A stretch of 64,000 nucleotides of DNA from Halobacillus fulvus (GTDB lineage Bacteria > Bacillota > Bacilli > Bacillales > Halobacillaceae), in assembly GCA_004078665.1 (NCBI GenBank), contig SCFO01000005.1, positions 146,130 through 210,129 of the forward strand, read 5' to 3'. The notes below the pieces were generated by a model. It worked only from the letters and a program-made list of their open reading frames with translations, was not told the origin of the DNA and made no database searches. The position numbers and the translations under genes are program-made. How positions within the stretch are numbered: the stretch's first letter is position 1; every line of letters begins with the position of its first letter. Shown one piece after another: positions 8,615-19,559 of this stretch.

Positions 8615-11491
8615 CTACTTGCTGGACACTTTTTCCCGTGCTTTCACTTTTTTGTCCATACGTTTCCGGTCTCGTTCTAGTACCGGTTTCAAATACTTGC
8701 CGGTGTAGGACTCTTTCAGTTCCCCGATTTCTTCCGGGGTACCGCTCGCGATGATCTGACCACCTTTTTCGCCACCTTCAGGACCGAGATCGAGAATATA
8801 ATCGGCTTCTTTAATGACGTCGAGGTTGTGTTCAATAATCAGTACCGAGTCGCCGTTATCGACTAAGCGTTGCAGAACCTTCAGAAGTCTTGAAATATCG
8901 TCAACGTGCAGACCTGTCGTCGGTTCATCAAGAATATAAAAGGATTTCCCGTTCGACCGTCTGTGCAGTTCGCTCGCGAGCTTCACACGCTGGGCTTCTC
9001 CACCTGACAGCGTAGTCGCCGGCTGTCCCAGTTTAATATACTCTAAGCCAACATCCGCAACGGTCTGTAGCTTCCTCTTAATTTTCGGGATGTTCGAAAA
9101 GAAATCGAGGGACTCTTCAATCGTCATCGCAAGGACATCAGAAATGCTCTTTCCTTTATATTTCACCTCAAGGGTTTCACGGTTATATCGCTTTCCGTTA
9201 CACACTTCACAAGGAACATATACATCAGGCAAGAAGTGCATTTCGATTTTGATGATTCCGTCTCCACGGCAGGCTTCACAACGTCCACCTTTGACGTTGA
9301 AACTGAAACGCCCTTTTTTATACCCTCTTATTTTCGCTTCGTTTGTCTGAGCAAACACATCACGGATATCATCAAAAACGCCAGTATATGTTGCCGGATT
9401 CGACCTTGGCGTCCGTCCGATCGGGGACTGGTCGATATCGATGACTTTCTCTAGCTGATCGATTCCTTCAATCGTGTCATGCTTCCCTGGCTTTTGTTTC
9501 CCATTATGAAGCTTCATCGATAATGATTTATATAAAATTTCATTAATCAACGTACTCTTACCTGAACCGGAAACACCAGTAACAGCTGTAAACAGACCGA
9601 GCGGAATGTCGGCGTCAACATTTTTGAGGTTATTTTCCTGGGCGTTTTTAATCTTCAAATAACGGCCATCAGGCTTTCTCCGCTCTGTAGGTAAAGGAAT
9701 GAACTTTTTACCGGATAAATACTGACCTGTCAGAGATTTACCACTTTTCATCACCTGCTTCGGTGTCCCTTTGGTGACGATTTGCCCTCCGTGAGCACCC
9801 GCTCCAGGTCCGATATCGATCAAGTAATCAGCCGCTAGCATCGTATCTTCGTCGTGCTCCACGACGATCAACGTATTATCCAAATCCCTCATCCGTTGCA
9901 GCGTTTGGATCAAACGGTCATTATCGCGCTGGTGGAGGCCGATGGACGGTTCATCCAAAACATACAAAACACCAGTCAAAGCCGAGCCGATTTGAGTCGC
10001 CAAGCGGATCCGCTGTGCTTCTCCTCCTGACAGGGTGCCAGCTGATCGTGAAAGCGTTAAGTAATCAAGGCCGACGTTTGCCAAAAAGCTCAGCCGCTCA
10101 CAAATTTCTTTTAAAATCATCCGAGCGATCGTCTCTTCTTTTTCCGTCAACTCGACGTTTTCGAAAAATTCCTTCGCTTCTGTTACAGAAAAATGCGTCG
10201 TCGTACCGATATGTTTACCGTTGATCAAAACAGCTAACGCTTCCTCATTCAGGCGGTTCCCTTTACATTTCGGACAAGGCTTCTGCGCCATGTATTTCTC
10301 CATCTGTTCGCGAATGTAATCCGAGCTCGTTTCCCGGTAACGGCGCGAAATGTTCGGAATGACACCTTCGAAATAAATTTCGTTTTCTCGCACTTTTCCG
10401 AAGTCATTCTCATAACGGAAATAGATTTTATCCTCACCACTTCCGTAGAGCACCTTTTCCATTTGAGCTTTCGGAAGGTCTCTGACAGGTTGCTCCAAAT
10501 CGATGCCATAGTGATCGGCAACGCTCTTAAGCAATTGGGGATAGTATTGTGAACTCGTCGGTTCCCAGGCGGCAATCGCATGGTCATTGAGAGACTTGCT
10601 CCAATCCGGGATGACAAGATCGATGTCTACTTCAAGCTGTGTCCCGAGCCCGTCGCAGCGGTTGCAGGCTCCATAAGGGCTGTTGAATGAAAACATTCTC
10701 GGTTCAAGTTCACTAACAGAGAAACCGCAAATTGGACAAGCATGGTGCTCACTGAACATCAGCTCTTCTTCCCCGATGACATCTACGATCGTATGGCCTC
10801 CACCTAGATTCAAGGCTGTCTCAAGTGAATCGGATAGACGACCTTCCACACTGTCTTTTACAACGATCCGGTCGACGACAACTTCAATCGAATGCTTTTT
10901 ATTTTTGTCGAGATTTATTTCCTCGGAAATTTCTCGCATCTCTCCATCGACGCGCAAACGAATATATCCTTCTTTTTGCAGCTGATCAAAAACCTTCACA
11001 TGCTCGCCCTTTCGCCCTGATACTACGGGAGCGAGGATTTGAAGTTTTGTCCGTTCCGGATATTCCATGACACGGTCCACCATTTGCTGAACGGTCTGGG
11101 AACTGATTTCGATGCCGTGGTTCGGGCATGTCGGCCGCCCGACCCTTGCAAAAAGGAGACGGAGGTAGTCATAAATCTCAGTGACCGTACCAACAGTAGA
11201 CCTCGGATTACGGCTTGTCGTTTTCTGATCGATGGAAATCGCCGGAGAAAGACCTTCAATCGAATCGACATCCGGCTTGTCCATCTGCCCTAAGAACTGA
11301 CGGGCATAGGCGCTTAGTGATTCGACATAGCGGCGCTGTCCTTCTGCGTATATCGTATCGAAGGCCAGAGAGGATTTCCCTGACCCGGACAGACCGGTCA
11401 TGACCACGAGCTTGTTCTTGGGTATATCAATGTCTATATTTTTTAAGTTGTGTGCTCTGGCTCCTTTAATACTGATGTATTTACTCGCCAT
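8615..11491 (-). CDS. uvrA: UvrABC excinuclease subunit A
   Basis: 958-residue tandem ABC ATPase of nucleotide excision repair. First Walker [15 protein letters not shown] near residue 31, second [13 protein letters not shown] near 640, both LSGGEAQR signatures, and zinc modules CPIC...CNRCDG (about 250-280) and CEACRGDG...[10 protein letters not shown] (about 740-770). UvrA finds lesions and loads UvrB. It begins 4 bases after uvrB ends, so the pair is one operon under the LexA-type box upstream of uvrB. Length is normal for the family. Confidence 0.98.
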   Translation of the reverse strand: MASKYISIKGARAHNLKNIDIDIPKNKLVVMTGLSGSGKSSLAFDTIYAEGQRRYVESLSAYARQFLGQMDKPDVDSIEGLSPAISIDQKTTSRNPRSTVGTVTEIYDYLRLLFARVGRPTCPNHGIEISSQTVQQMVDRVMEYPERTKLQILAPVVSGRKGEHVKVFDQLQKEGYIRLRVDGEMREISEEINLDKNKKHSIEVVVDRIVVKDSVEGRLSDSLETALNLGGGHTIVDVIGEEELMFSEHHACPICGFSVSELEPRMFSFNSPYGACNRCDGLGTQLEVDIDLVIPDWSKSLNDHAIAAWEPTSSQYYPQLLKSVADHYGIDLEQPVRDLPKAQMEKVLYGSGEDKIYFRYENDFGKVRENEIYFEGVIPNISRRYRETSSDYIREQMEKYMAQKPCPKCKGNRLNEEALAVLINGKHIGTTTHFSVTEAKEFFENVELTEKEETIARMILKEICERLSFLANVGLDYLTLSRSAGTLSGGEAQRIRLATQIGSALTGVLYVLDEPSIGLHQRDNDRLIQTLQRMRDLDNTLIVVEHDEDTMLAADYLIDIGPGAGAHGGQIVTKGTPKQVMKSGKSLTGQYLSGKKFIPLPTERRKPDGRYLKIKNAQENNLKNVDADIPLGLFTAVTGVSGSGKSTLINEILYKSLSMKLHNGKQKPGKHDTIEGIDQLEKVIDIDQSPIGRTPRSNPATYTGVFDDIRDVFAQTNEAKIRGYKKGRFSFNVKGGRCEACRGDGIIKIEMHFLPDVYVPCEVCNGKRYNRETLEVKYKGKSISDVLAMTIEESLDFFSNIPKIKRKLQTVADVGLEYIKLGQPATTLSGGEAQRVKLASELHRRSNGKSFYILDEPTTGLHVDDISRLLKVLQRLVDNGDSVLIIEHNLDVIKEADYILDLGPEGGEKGGQIIASGTPEEIGELKESYTGKYLKPVLERDRKRMDKKVKAREKVSSK

Positions 11492-11495
11492 ACCA

Positions 11496-13475
11496 TCACC
11501 CCTCCGCTTTTAGTTCCAACAGGATATCACGCAATTCAGCTGCGCGTTCAAAGTCAAGCTGACGAGCTGCCTGCTTCATTTCTGTTTCCATATTATCAAT
11601 CATTTCCTGACGCTCTTTCTTCGTCATTTCAGATGGACGCTTCTCTGTTTCATAGGACGAATCGTCTTCCGCTACAGCTGTCGCTTTGATGACGTCCCGT
11701 ACCTCTTTTTGAATCGTCTTCGGTGTAACGCCATGCTTTTCGTTGTATTCAATTTGTTTCGTTCTTCTCCTGTACGTCTCATCAATCGCGAACTGCATTG
11801 AATCCGTCATTTTATCTGCATACATAATGACCTGACCGTTTTCATTACGCGCTGCCCGTCCAATCGTCTGGATCAGCGAACGCTCTGAACGAAGGAAGCC
11901 TTCTTTATCGGCGTCTAATATCGTCACTAGAGAAACTTCTGGAATATCAAGACCTTCCCGAAGTAAGTTGATTCCAATCAGCACATCATACTTACCGACG
12001 CGCAAATCACGTATGATCTCTATTCGTTCGAGCGTTTTGATTTCCGAATGAAGATAGGCGACCTTCATGCCTAAATCCTTAAGATAGTCGGTCAAATCCT
12101 CCGACATTTTTTTCGTAAGGGTCGTGACAAGTACTCGTTCACCACGATCTTTCCGTTTATTGATTTCCCCTACAAGGTCATCGATCTGTCCGTGAATTGG
12201 ACGGACTTCGATTTCTGGATCGAGCAATCCTGTCGGTCGAATGATTTGTTCGACCATCTTAGGCGTATGCTCGATTTCATAAGGTCCTGGTGTTGCCGAA
12301 ACATATGTGATTTGATTAATGTGCTTCTCAAATTCAGAAAACATTAGCGGCCGGTTATCCATGGCAGATGGCAAACGGAATCCATGATCAACGAGGACCT
12401 GTTTTCTAGCCCTGTCTCCGTTATACATTCCTCTTACTTGCGGCAATGTAACGTGTGATTCGTCGACCATGATCAAGAAATCATCCGGGAAATAGTCTAA
12501 CAAGGTGTACGGAGTTGCTCCCTCTTCCCGGAATGTCAAATGGCGGGAGTAGTTTTCGATGCCGGAGCAAAAGCCCATTTCCCTCATCATTTCCAAATCA
12601 TAGTTTGTTCTCTGCTCCAACCGTTGAGCTTCTAGCAATTTTCCGTTATCCTGCAGCTCTTTTACACGCGCTTCCTTCTCTTTTTCGATGTTCTCAATCG
12701 CTTTTTTCAGCTTTTCTTCACGGGTTACGAAGTGTGATGCCGGGAAAATGGCGACGTGTTCTCGATCTCCCACGATTTCCCCTGTCAACACATCGACTTC
12801 TCGGATCCGGTCAATTTCATCACCAAAAAACTCGACGCGCATCGCGTGTTCCTCTCTCGATGCCGGAATGATTTCGACCGAGTCCCCACGCACGCGAAAC
12901 GTCCCGCGCTGGAAGTCGATATCATTTCTGGCATACTGAATATCAACCAGTTCTCTCAGAAGCTGGTCTCTGTCTTTTTCCATGCCTGTCCGGATGGAAA
13001 GGACCTGGCTGCGGTATTCGTCTGGAGAACCTAAACCGTAAATACAGGAAACACTTGCTACAATGATGACGTCATTTCTCTCAAAGAGAGACGAGGTAGC
13101 GGAGTGCCTTAATTTATCGATTTCATCATTGATACTGGCATCTTTCTCTATAAATGTATCGGAAGACGGTACGTAAGCTTCCGGCTGATAGTAATCATAG
13201 TAACTGACAAAGTATTCAACGGCATTGTTTGGAAAATATTCCTTAAACTCACTGTAAAGTTGCCCGGCTAACGTTTTGTTATGGGCGATGATCAATGTCG
13301 GCTTGTTAACCTGCTGGATGACATTGGACATTGTAAAAGTTTTCCCTGTACCTGTAGCCCCAAGCAGTGTTTGATGCTTATCTCCGCGTTCGATCCCTTT
13401 AACCAGTGCCTCAATCGCTTTCGGCTGGTCTCCCTGGGGAGAATAGCGAGAGACTAACTCAAATGTGTTCTCCAC
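11496..13475 (-). CDS. uvrB: UvrABC excinuclease subunit B
   Basis: 659 residues. Walker [13 protein letters not shown] (about 37-48), the beta-hairpin signature [16 protein letters not shown]-like DESHVTLPQ, helicase motif [15 protein letters not shown], and a C-terminal UVR motif ([20 protein letters not shown]) that contacts UvrC. Start is GTG at 13475 with GGAGG 9 bases upstream. First gene of uvrBA. Confidence 0.98.
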   Translation of the reverse strand: MENTFELVSRYSPQGDQPKAIEALVKGIERGDKHQTLLGATGTGKTFTMSNVIQQVNKPTLIIAHNKTLAGQLYSEFKEYFPNNAVEYFVSYYDYYQPEAYVPSSDTFIEKDASINDEIDKLRHSATSSLFERNDVIIVASVSCIYGLGSPDEYRSQVLSIRTGMEKDRDQLLRELVDIQYARNDIDFQRGTFRVRGDSVEIIPASREEHAMRVEFFGDEIDRIREVDVLTGEIVGDREHVAIFPASHFVTREEKLKKAIENIEKEKEARVKELQDNGKLLEAQRLEQRTNYDLEMMREMGFCSGIENYSRHLTFREEGATPYTLLDYFPDDFLIMVDESHVTLPQVRGMYNGDRARKQVLVDHGFRLPSAMDNRPLMFSEFEKHINQITYVSATPGPYEIEHTPKMVEQIIRPTGLLDPEIEVRPIHGQIDDLVGEINKRKDRGERVLVTTLTKKMSEDLTDYLKDLGMKVAYLHSEIKTLERIEIIRDLRVGKYDVLIGINLLREGLDIPEVSLVTILDADKEGFLRSERSLIQTIGRAARNENGQVIMYADKMTDSMQFAIDETYRRRTKQIEYNEKHGVTPKTIQKEVRDVIKATAVAEDDSSYETEKRPSEMTKKERQEMIDNMETEMKQAARQLDFERAAELRDILLELKAEG

Positions 13476-13522
13476 GACGACAACCTCCGTTCTTGACTAA
13501 TTCATCAATAGTTTACCACATT

Positions 13523-13558
13523 ATCTTATCATTCTAACATGTAACGAACAAACATTCG
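13523..13558 (-). promoter_or_regulatory. uvrBA promoter with LexA (DinR) box
   Basis: The 14-mer at 13545-13558 reads CGAATGTTTGTTCG on the minus strand, one mismatch from the Bacillus LexA consensus CGAACNNNNGTTCG. It overlaps a possible -35 TTGTTC, followed after 17 bases by TAAGAT. SOS control of uvrBA is established in B. subtilis. Confidence 0.75.
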
Positions 13559-13589
13559 GTCTTCAGGTGTACTGCTAGATTCCACTTAT

Positions 13590-13758
13590 GTTTCCTTTGC
13601 GATAAATAGCTCTAGGAGGTCCGGGGAATGATTCGCTTTCCATGGCGGGCGCTGAGCTTCCTCGCAACGATGCTCCTGCGGGATCTCAGCTTACCCTTTT
13701 TGCAATAGGAGTCTCATCATTCCCCGGACCTCCTTCCGTTTGTTGAGAGTAAGGAAAC
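13590..13758 (+). repeat. Palindromic intergenic repeat, copy B
   Basis: 169 bp, ends GTTTCCTT / AAGGAAAC. Outer arms GAGGTCCGGGGAATGA / TCATTCCCCGGACCTC differ from copy A on both sides together. Central hairpin is GCA/TGC around ACGA. Confidence 0.88.
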
Positions 13759-13998
13759 GCTAAAGTTCAAAAGGCTTATGGGATTCGATAATAACAAACA
13801 CCTAAATGAACGGGTATTGATAATGATACAGAGAAAGCTTTATTCCAGTATGTATCGGAAGTGGGGTTGATAGATAAAGCAATTATTTCGAAACACTTGT
13901 GTGATAAGCAGCCTATCATACATTTACTTTTTACGTTTTCTATTTTCATTAAACAAGTGAGCAGAATCTTTCACCCACATCATCATGAAGCACTTGAA
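13759..13998. other. Gap between repeats B and C, nothing recognised
   Basis: 240 AT-rich bases between two oppositely oriented repeat copies. No ORF with a convincing start, no RNA gene. Possibly a decayed gene remnant, but I recognise no protein similarity in any frame. Confidence 0.4.
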
Positions 13999-14164
13999 GT
14001 TTTCGTTACCTTAACTATCGCAGGGAGGTTGGGGAAATGGCGAGACTCCAATGGGGAGAACAGGGCAGGCTGAGGTCCCGCAGGGTCTTAACCCGAGGAA
14101 GCTCAGCGCCCGCCCGTGGCCGTCATTTCCCCAACCTCTCACACCTCTATATCGCAACGAAAAC
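13999..14164 (-). repeat. Palindromic intergenic repeat, copy C (inverted)
   Basis: 166 bp, ends GTTTTCGTT / AACGAAAAC, inverted relative to A and B. Outer arms GGAGGTTGGGGAAAT / ATTTCCCCAACCTC. Central hairpin GGGT/ACCC when read in the family orientation. Confidence 0.88.
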
Positions 14165-14191
14165 AGCAATGTATTTCACCATTCTTTTAAA

Positions 14192-14226
14192 ACAAAAATG
14201 CCCACTACACAATGTAATGGGCATTC
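14192..14226 (-). terminator. Terminator of prfC
   Basis: Minus strand ATGCCCA / TGGGCAT with a 13-base loop, then TTTTGTTTT. It lies just past the prfC stop. Confidence 0.88.
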
Positions 14227-14231
14227 ACTAA

Positions 14232-15815
14232 TTATTCGAAAGCCTGCGTATACTGGTTGACTTCGTACAAATCAATCAACTCAACGTCAGGGTTTTTATC
14301 GATAAACCAGCGAAGGGAGAAATCATTCTTGAACAGAACTAGAGGATTTCCTTCCCGATCGACCGCCAGCATATTGCGTTCATCAAACAACGCTTCATCT
14401 ACCTGATCTTCCTTCAGCCAGCGCGGGATTCGTTCTCCCATCGGAGTAAGCTCGACGTCCACGTTGTACTCGTTTTTCATACGGTATTCGAACACCTCGT
14501 ACTGAAGCTCACCGACCGCTCCGATAATATAATCCTCGAAGCGATAGCGCTTGAACAGCTGGATCGCTCCCTCCTGTACGAGCTGCTCCAATCCCTTTTT
14601 GAACTGTTTGGACTTCATCACGTTTTTGGCTGTGACTTTTTTGAACAGCTCAGGCGGGAATTGCGGCAGTTCATCGTATTCGAAGTTCGATTTCCCTGTT
14701 ACGATCGTATCCCCGATCCGGTACACGTTCGGATCATAGATACCGATGATATCCCCGGCGTAGCCTTCTTCCACTGTTCCGCGCGAAGAGGCGACGAACT
14801 GCTGGGATTGTGCCAGCTTGAACGTCTTTCCTGTACGCGATAACGTCACGTTCATGCCACGCTCGAACTTACCGGAGCAGATGCGAACGAAGGCGATCCG
14901 GTCTCTATGCTGAGGGTTCATATTCGCTTGGATTTTGAAAATGAATCCGGAGAACTCCTCGTGGTCTGGGGATACCACACCTTCTGTTGACTTCCGCGGT
15001 GCCGGCTCCGGAGCCATATCGATAAACGTATTGAAGAAGGTCTCCACACCAAATGGGGCTAACGCACTACCGAAGAAGACCGGCGTCTGCTCCCCTTTCA
15101 TCACTTTATCCATGTCGAACTGATCGCCAGCTTCATCAAGGAGCATCATCTCTTCTTCTGCATCCTGGTAAGCCGCCTGTTCTGTAATCTCAGGGTGCTG
15201 ATCGATTTCTCCATAAGGAATGTACGTCTCCTCTTCGTTCCCAGAAAAATGCACAAATTGTTCCTCGTTCCGATCAAAGACACCGAGGAACCTTTTCCCC
15301 ATTCCAGCCGGCCATGTCATCGGATACGTTTCAATATTCAACGTCTGTTCGATTTCTTCCATTAAATCGAACGGCTCACGACTTTCACGGTCCATTTTGT
15401 TAATAAACGTAAAGATTGGGATACCACGCATTTTACAAACCTTGAACAATTTCAGCGTCTGGGCTTCGATCCCTTTTGTCGCATCAATGATCATGACGAC
15501 ACTGTCGACCGCGGTCAGTGTACGGTACGTATCTTCACTGAAGTCTTCGTGTCCAGGCGTATCCAGAATGTTCACCTGATAATCTTTATAAGGAAAGTTC
15601 ATCACACTTGATGTAACGGAAATTCCACGTTGCTTTTCGATTTCCATCCAGTCGGATGTGGCAAACTTCCCTGATTTCTTTCCTTTAACCGTCCCTGCTG
15701 ATCGGATCAAGTTTCCGAACAAGAGCATTTTTTCCGTCATCGTCGTCTTCCCGGCATCGGGGTGAGAGATGATCGCAAACGTCCGGCGCTTTTTCATTTC
15801 GTCTTGAATTGTCAT
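14232..15815 (-). CDS. prfC: Peptide chain release factor 3
   Basis: 527-residue translational GTPase. G1 [14 protein letters not shown]3 [10 protein letters not shown]4 [10 protein letters not shown] and the RF3-specific segment between domains identify RF3 rather than EF-G. RF3 recycles RF1/RF2 from ribosomes after peptide release. I start at 15815 ([11 protein letters not shown]) because GGAGG lies 8 bases upstream; the outermost ATG has no ribosome binding site and its codons contain that GGAGG. RF3 is absent from B. subtilis but present in some Bacillaceae. The gene lies behind a 23-codon ORF and a terminator-like hairpin on the same strand. Confidence 0.95.
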   Translation of the reverse strand: MTIQDEMKKRRTFAIISHPDAGKTTMTEKMLLFGNLIRSAGTVKGKKSGKFATSDWMEIEKQRGISVTSSVMNFPYKDYQVNILDTPGHEDFSEDTYRTLTAVDSVVMIIDATKGIEAQTLKLFKVCKMRGIPIFTFINKMDRESREPFDLMEEIEQTLNIETYPMTWPAGMGKRFLGVFDRNEEQFVHFSGNEEETYIPYGEIDQHPEITEQAAYQDAEEEMMLLDEAGDQFDMDKVMKGEQTPVFFGSALAPFGVETFFNTFIDMAPEPAPRKSTEGVVSPDHEEFSGFIFKIQANMNPQHRDRIAFVRICSGKFERGMNVTLSRTGKTFKLAQSQQFVASSRGTVEEGYAGDIIGIYDPNVYRIGDTIVTGKSNFEYDELPQFPPELFKKVTAKNVMKSKQFKKGLEQLVQEGAIQLFKRYRFEDYIIGAVGELQYEVFEYRMKNEYNVDVELTPMGERIPRWLKEDQVDEALFDERNMLAVDREGNPLVLFKNDFSLRWFIDKNPDVELIDLYEVNQYTQAFE

Positions 15816-15899
15816 CGTCATATCCTCCATCTATTTATTATTCGTCTTCAATTTGGTAAGGTAGGATATACGTTTTACATTGGCCGATTCACTCCATAC

Positions 15900-15930
15900 A
15901 AAAAAAGTCGCTCACCCATGCGAGCGACTT
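15900..15930 (-). terminator. Terminator-like hairpin in the prfC leader
   Basis: AAGTCGCTC / GAGCGACTT, 9 bp with an 8-base loop, followed on the minus strand by seven or more T. It lies 85 bases upstream of prfC, with no complete annotated gene before it on that strand, so it either attenuates prfC or ends a short leader RNA. On the plus strand the following sequence is TCTATTTT, so a weak bidirectional role is possible. Confidence 0.7.
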
Positions 15931-15945
15931 TCTATTTTATTCACT

Positions 15946-16017
15946 CTACATTGAAAGGTAGCACAACCACCGGTTAAAATCAATAAAAGGAAAGACCAAA
16001 CGCGACAAGGAAGTCAT
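15946..16017 (-). CDS. Candidate 23-residue leader peptide upstream of prfC
   Basis: Minus-strand ATG at 16017 preceded by GGAGG with 6-base spacing, encoding a 23-residue peptide beginning MTSLSRLVFPF and ending YLSM followed by UAG. The terminator-like hairpin at 15900-15930 starts 16 bases after the stop. The arrangement resembles a translated leader plus attenuator. It overlaps the plus-strand promoter of the SNF2 gene and could be a chance ORF; conservation would decide. Confidence 0.4.
   Translation of the reverse strand: MTSLSRLVFPFIDFNRWLCYLSM
15951..15980 (+). promoter_or_regulatory. Candidate SigA promoter of the SNF2 helicase gene
   Basis: TTGAAA at 15951-15956, 18-base spacer, TAAAAT at 15975-15980, about 95 bases before the start codon. 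A second TATACT at about 16038 is an alternative -10. Confidence 0.5.
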
Positions 16018-16074
16018 ATGCTTCCTCCAAACCTGTTATACTAAAGGTAAAAACTGAAAGTAAGGATGCTCGAT

Positions 16075-19000
16075 ATGCAGACGTATTTGCTACAACCAAA
16101 AGATATCAAAAAGATTACCGGCGATGCGTTTTACCAGCGGGGTAAACGGTACTTCGAAGCCGGAAAAGTATATGGATTGTCTCATAATAGCGCCATACGT
16201 TCATGGCGGGCTGTTGTGACGGGTACTCATGATTATGAAGTACGCGTTTTCTTTTTTGAAGATGATGATGTCGAAGCGACGTGCGAATGCCCGGCTTACC
16301 ACAGCTACTATGCGTGTAAGCATATCGCGGCTGTACTGATCGCCATCAGAGAAAAGTCGTTGGAAGAACTGGCCCCTAAACTTGCTGAAAAAGGAAAACA
16401 GGAACGTCAGACAACCAATTACGACAAACTCTTCGCTACGCGATTGTATGAAACGTTCCGTCAGCACCAGGAAACGAAACAGCCGGAATCCTTAAAGAAG
16501 ACGTTGAATATCCAGTACTCCCTTCACGTCCAATCTGTGCTCGGAACGAAGAATTTGAGCATCGAGATGAAGCTCGGAGAAGATTATCTCTACGTCATCA
16601 AAGATATTAGGGAATTGCTTGAGCATATCCAAAAGAAACAAGCCTACCGCATTACGAAGAAGTTCACCTATGATCCGTCTGTCCACATCCTTTCGGAAGA
16701 GGATCAGCATATCGTGAACCTGCTTCAACATGCCCATGAGCAGGAGAGCTTTTATGAACAGCAGTGGAATTATTCCGATAAAAAGTCATTGAAGTTGGCT
16801 CCATTGCTCGTCCAGCAGCTGCTGCCTCTTCTTGAACAATCCGATGCAGAGGTAGTCGACCGGGGAGACGCGGCAGGCAAGCTCCATTATGAACAGGAAC
16901 TGCCTTCTTTCTCTTTTTATATATCAGAAGACCGCGGTCACTTTCATATGCACATGAGTCAGCTGAAAAACTACGAGTATTTGGCGGACTATCACCTTCT
17001 GTACCAGGAAGGGACGTTCTACGGCATCGATCCCGACAAAGAACAAGTGCTCAAAACACTCTATAGCGTGCTCCCGTACAATTCGAACGGTCACCATACG
17101 GTCAGCCATTTCGATATGGAAGGCATCGCATCCTACGTACTTCCGGAGCTTGAAACAATCGCTGAGGTGAAGCTCGACACGGCAGCTGAGAGAAAAATTG
17201 TGCAGGAGAATCTGACCCCTGAAGTGTACTTGGATTTCAGACAGTGGACATTGACGATCGACGTGAAATTTAAGTATGGAGACATCACGATCGATCCTTT
17301 CAAGTCGACAGCAGAAGCTTCACAAAAAATCATCCGTCGTGACTATGAAACCGAACAGACGATCATCCAGATCATTGAGCAGGCTGAATTCAAATTCGAC
17401 GGAACGATTGTCTATATTGAAGACGAAGACCAGCTTGAAGTTTTCATCCAAGACTATTTACCGAAACTGAAGGACTATGCTGAGGTTTACTTGTCTTCCT
17501 CGGTCCGTACCTTGATGGAGAATGAAACACAGGAGCTGACCCCATCGATCCAGATGGAGTCGGAAGGCAGCTGGTTGGATATCAGTTTTGCCATCGATGG
17601 CATCGATCCGGATGATGTATCGGCTGCCCTTAAAGCGGCAATCGAGCGGAAGAAATATTACCGCTTATCGGATGGAGCTCTTTTATCACTGACGAATGAG
17701 TCATTCGCACGCTTCCAGAAGCTTGCTGATGAACTTGACCTGACTGCCAAAGACATCGAGGATCAGACGCTCCACGTTTCACAGGCGCGAAGCTTACAGG
17801 TGGAAGAAGCATTGAAGCCGAAATCCGCTGAACAGGATGAAACCTTCAATCAGCTCGTCCAGCGGTTGAAGTCGCCTCAATCCCTCGAGGTCGATCCGCC
17901 GTCCGGTCTGAATGCCGATCTGCGTCCATACCAGCTGACTGGGTTCCGCTGGCTGAAGACGCTCTCGACTTATGGCTTGGGAGGCATTTTGGCAGATGAT
18001 ATGGGTCTTGGGAAGACAATCCAGACAATCTCCTTTTTGTTGCATGAAAAAGAAACGGGGAACATGAAGCACCCTGCGCTGATTATTACACCCGCTTCCC
18101 TTCTGTATAACTGGAAAAAAGAAGTCGAGAAGTTCGCTCCGGCGCTTAAAGTGCAAATGATTTCAGGCGACCCTGCAACTCGAAAAACCGCTTTGGAAGA
18201 GGCAGGCGAAGCGGACGTTTGGATCACGTCGTACCCGCTCGTCCGACAAGATGAAACCTTCTATAAAGATCGCTCGTTTCACGCCATGGTGCTGGACGAA
18301 TCTCAAGCGATCAAAAACGAAACGACGAAAACTGCAACGGCCGTCCGTCAGCTGAAAGCGAGACACCGCTTTGCCCTAAGCGGAACACCGATTGAGAATT
18401 CTCTGACAGAGCTCTGGTCGATTTTCAGAACGATCATGCCCGGTTTTTACACGAGCAAGAAAAAGTTCCTGCAAATGAAGCCGGAGAAGATCGCCCGCAT
18501 GACGCGACCGTTCATTTTGAGAAGAATGAAAACAGAGGTACTGGATGAGCTTCCGGATAAAATTGATACGGTGCAATATTCTGAACTCACCCGCGAGCAA
18601 AAAGAAGTGTATCTTGCGTATCTCGAACGAATTCAAGATGATATTCAAGAGACGATCGCTACGAAAGGCTTACAGCGTGGGAAACTTGAGATTTTGGCAG
18701 GACTTACACGACTACGCCAAATCTGCTGCCACCCATCCCTTTTCCTTGAGAACTATGAAGGGCGGTCTGGAAAACTGGAGCAATTGAAGGAACTCGTTCA
18801 GGAGCTGAAAGAAGGCGGCCATCGCCTTTTGATTTTTTCACAGTTCTCAAGCATGCTTACATTGCTTCATGAAGAGCTGGAAAAAGCCGGGCTGGATGCA
18901 TTCTATTTAGACGGAAGCACGAAGTCCGAGAAAAGAATGGAGATGGTGGACCAGTTCAATAGCGGAGAAAGGGATGCGTTTTTCATCTCCCTGAAGGCTG

Positions 19001-19275
19001 GTGGAACAGGACTGAACTTGACCGGCGCCGACACCGTCATCTTATATGACCTTTGGTGGAACCCGGCAATTGAAGAACAAGCTGCCGGCCGTGCCCACCG
19101 CATCGGCCAAGAAAAAGTTGTCCAGGTGATCCGGATGATTTCAGAAGGTACGATCGAGGAGCGAATTTATCAGCTGCAACAGAAAAAACGCGACCTCGTC
19201 GACCAAATCATCCAACCAGGTGAATCGATGATCACCTCCCTAAGCGAAGAAGAAATCAAAGAACTATTCAGCTGA
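16075..19275 (+). CDS. ywqA: SWIM zinc-finger SNF2 family helicase
   Basis: 1066 residues. Near the N-terminus a SWIM zinc site CECPAYHSYYACKHIAA (about residues 67-85), then a long middle region, then an SNF2 ATPase: Walker A DDMGLGKTIQT, DEAQ-like LDESQAIKN, SGTPIENS, and helicase-C motifs ISLKAGGTGLNLTGAD and AAGRAHRIGQ. Similar to YwqA of B. subtilis; it should be a DNA translocase remodelling protein-DNA complexes, target unknown. I prefer the ATG at 16075 (AAGG 9 bases upstream); an in-frame ATG also exists at 16066. Monocistronic, divergent from prfC. Confidence 0.93.
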   Translation: MQTYLLQPKDIKKITGDAFYQRGKRYFEAGKVYGLSHNSAIRSWRAVVTGTHDYEVRVFFFEDDDVEATCECPAYHSYYACKHIAAVLIAIREKSLEELAPKLAEKGKQERQTTNYDKLFATRLYETFRQHQETKQPESLKKTLNIQYSLHVQSVLGTKNLSIEMKLGEDYLYVIKDIRELLEHIQKKQAYRITKKFTYDPSVHILSEEDQHIVNLLQHAHEQESFYEQQWNYSDKKSLKLAPLLVQQLLPLLEQSDAEVVDRGDAAGKLHYEQELPSFSFYISEDRGHFHMHMSQLKNYEYLADYHLLYQEGTFYGIDPDKEQVLKTLYSVLPYNSNGHHTVSHFDMEGIASYVLPELETIAEVKLDTAAERKIVQENLTPEVYLDFRQWTLTIDVKFKYGDITIDPFKSTAEASQKIIRRDYETEQTIIQIIEQAEFKFDGTIVYIEDEDQLEVFIQDYLPKLKDYAEVYLSSSVRTLMENETQELTPSIQMESEGSWLDISFAIDGIDPDDVSAALKAAIERKKYYRLSDGALLSLTNESFARFQKLADELDLTAKDIEDQTLHVSQARSLQVEEALKPKSAEQDETFNQLVQRLKSPQSLEVDPPSGLNADLRPYQLTGFRWLKTLSTYGLGGILADDMGLGKTIQTISFLLHEKETGNMKHPALIITPASLLYNWKKEVEKFAPALKVQMISGDPATRKTALEEAGEADVWITSYPLVRQDETFYKDRSFHAMVLDESQAIKNETTKTATAVRQLKARHRFALSGTPIENSLTELWSIFRTIMPGFYTSKKKFLQMKPEKIARMTRPFILRRMKTEVLDELPDKIDTVQYSELTREQKEVYLAYLERIQDDIQETIATKGLQRGKLEILAGLTRLRQICCHPSLFLENYEGRSGKLEQLKELVQELKEGGHRLLIFSQFSSMLTLLHEELEKAGLDAFYLDGSTKSEKRMEMVDQFNSGERDAFFISLKAGGTGLNLTGADTVILYDLWWNPAIEEQAAGRAHRIGQEKVVQVIRMISEGTIEERIYQLQQKKRDLVDQIIQPGESMITSLSEEEIKELFS

Positions 19276-19290
19276 AGGATACACTGACCA

Positions 19291-19418
19291 GTTTCCGTTA
19301 CAAGATGAAGTCTAGGATGGATGGGAAATAACTCGCTTTCCATGGGCGGGCGCTGAGCTTCCTCCCATAGGAGTCTCCCGATTCCCCTCCCCTCCATTCA
19401 AAATAGGAGAACGGAAAC
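19291..19418 (+). repeat. Palindromic intergenic repeat, copy D (short form)
   Basis: 128 bp with intact ends GTTTCCGTT / AACGGAAAC. The sequence jumps from GAGCTTCC straight to TCCCATAGGAG, so the central hairpin and one arm of the GCTGAG stem are missing. Confidence 0.88.
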
Positions 19419-19515
19419 ACTACATTTTTCATCTGTTAAGCATTGGATAGAAATGAAATAGGCATTGGGAAAGTGAGCCCTTCTCCCTTTCTACTATATC
19501 ACCATCATAAAACAC

Positions 19516-19559
19516 AAAAAGCAGTGGAAGCCTTATTCAGGCTCTCCACTGCTTTTTTT
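19516..19559. terminator. Bidirectional terminator between ywqA and ctaA-like gene
   Basis: AAAAAGCAGTGGA / TCCACTGCTTTTTTT with an inner AGCC/GGCT pairing. T-runs on both sides serve the convergent genes; the ctaA stop codon lies in its edge. Confidence 0.9.

Noticed and set aside
14037-14260. Overlapping plus-strand ORFs of 64 and 69 codons
   Set aside because: They are translations of repeat copy C and the prfC terminator, with no proper ribosome binding site.
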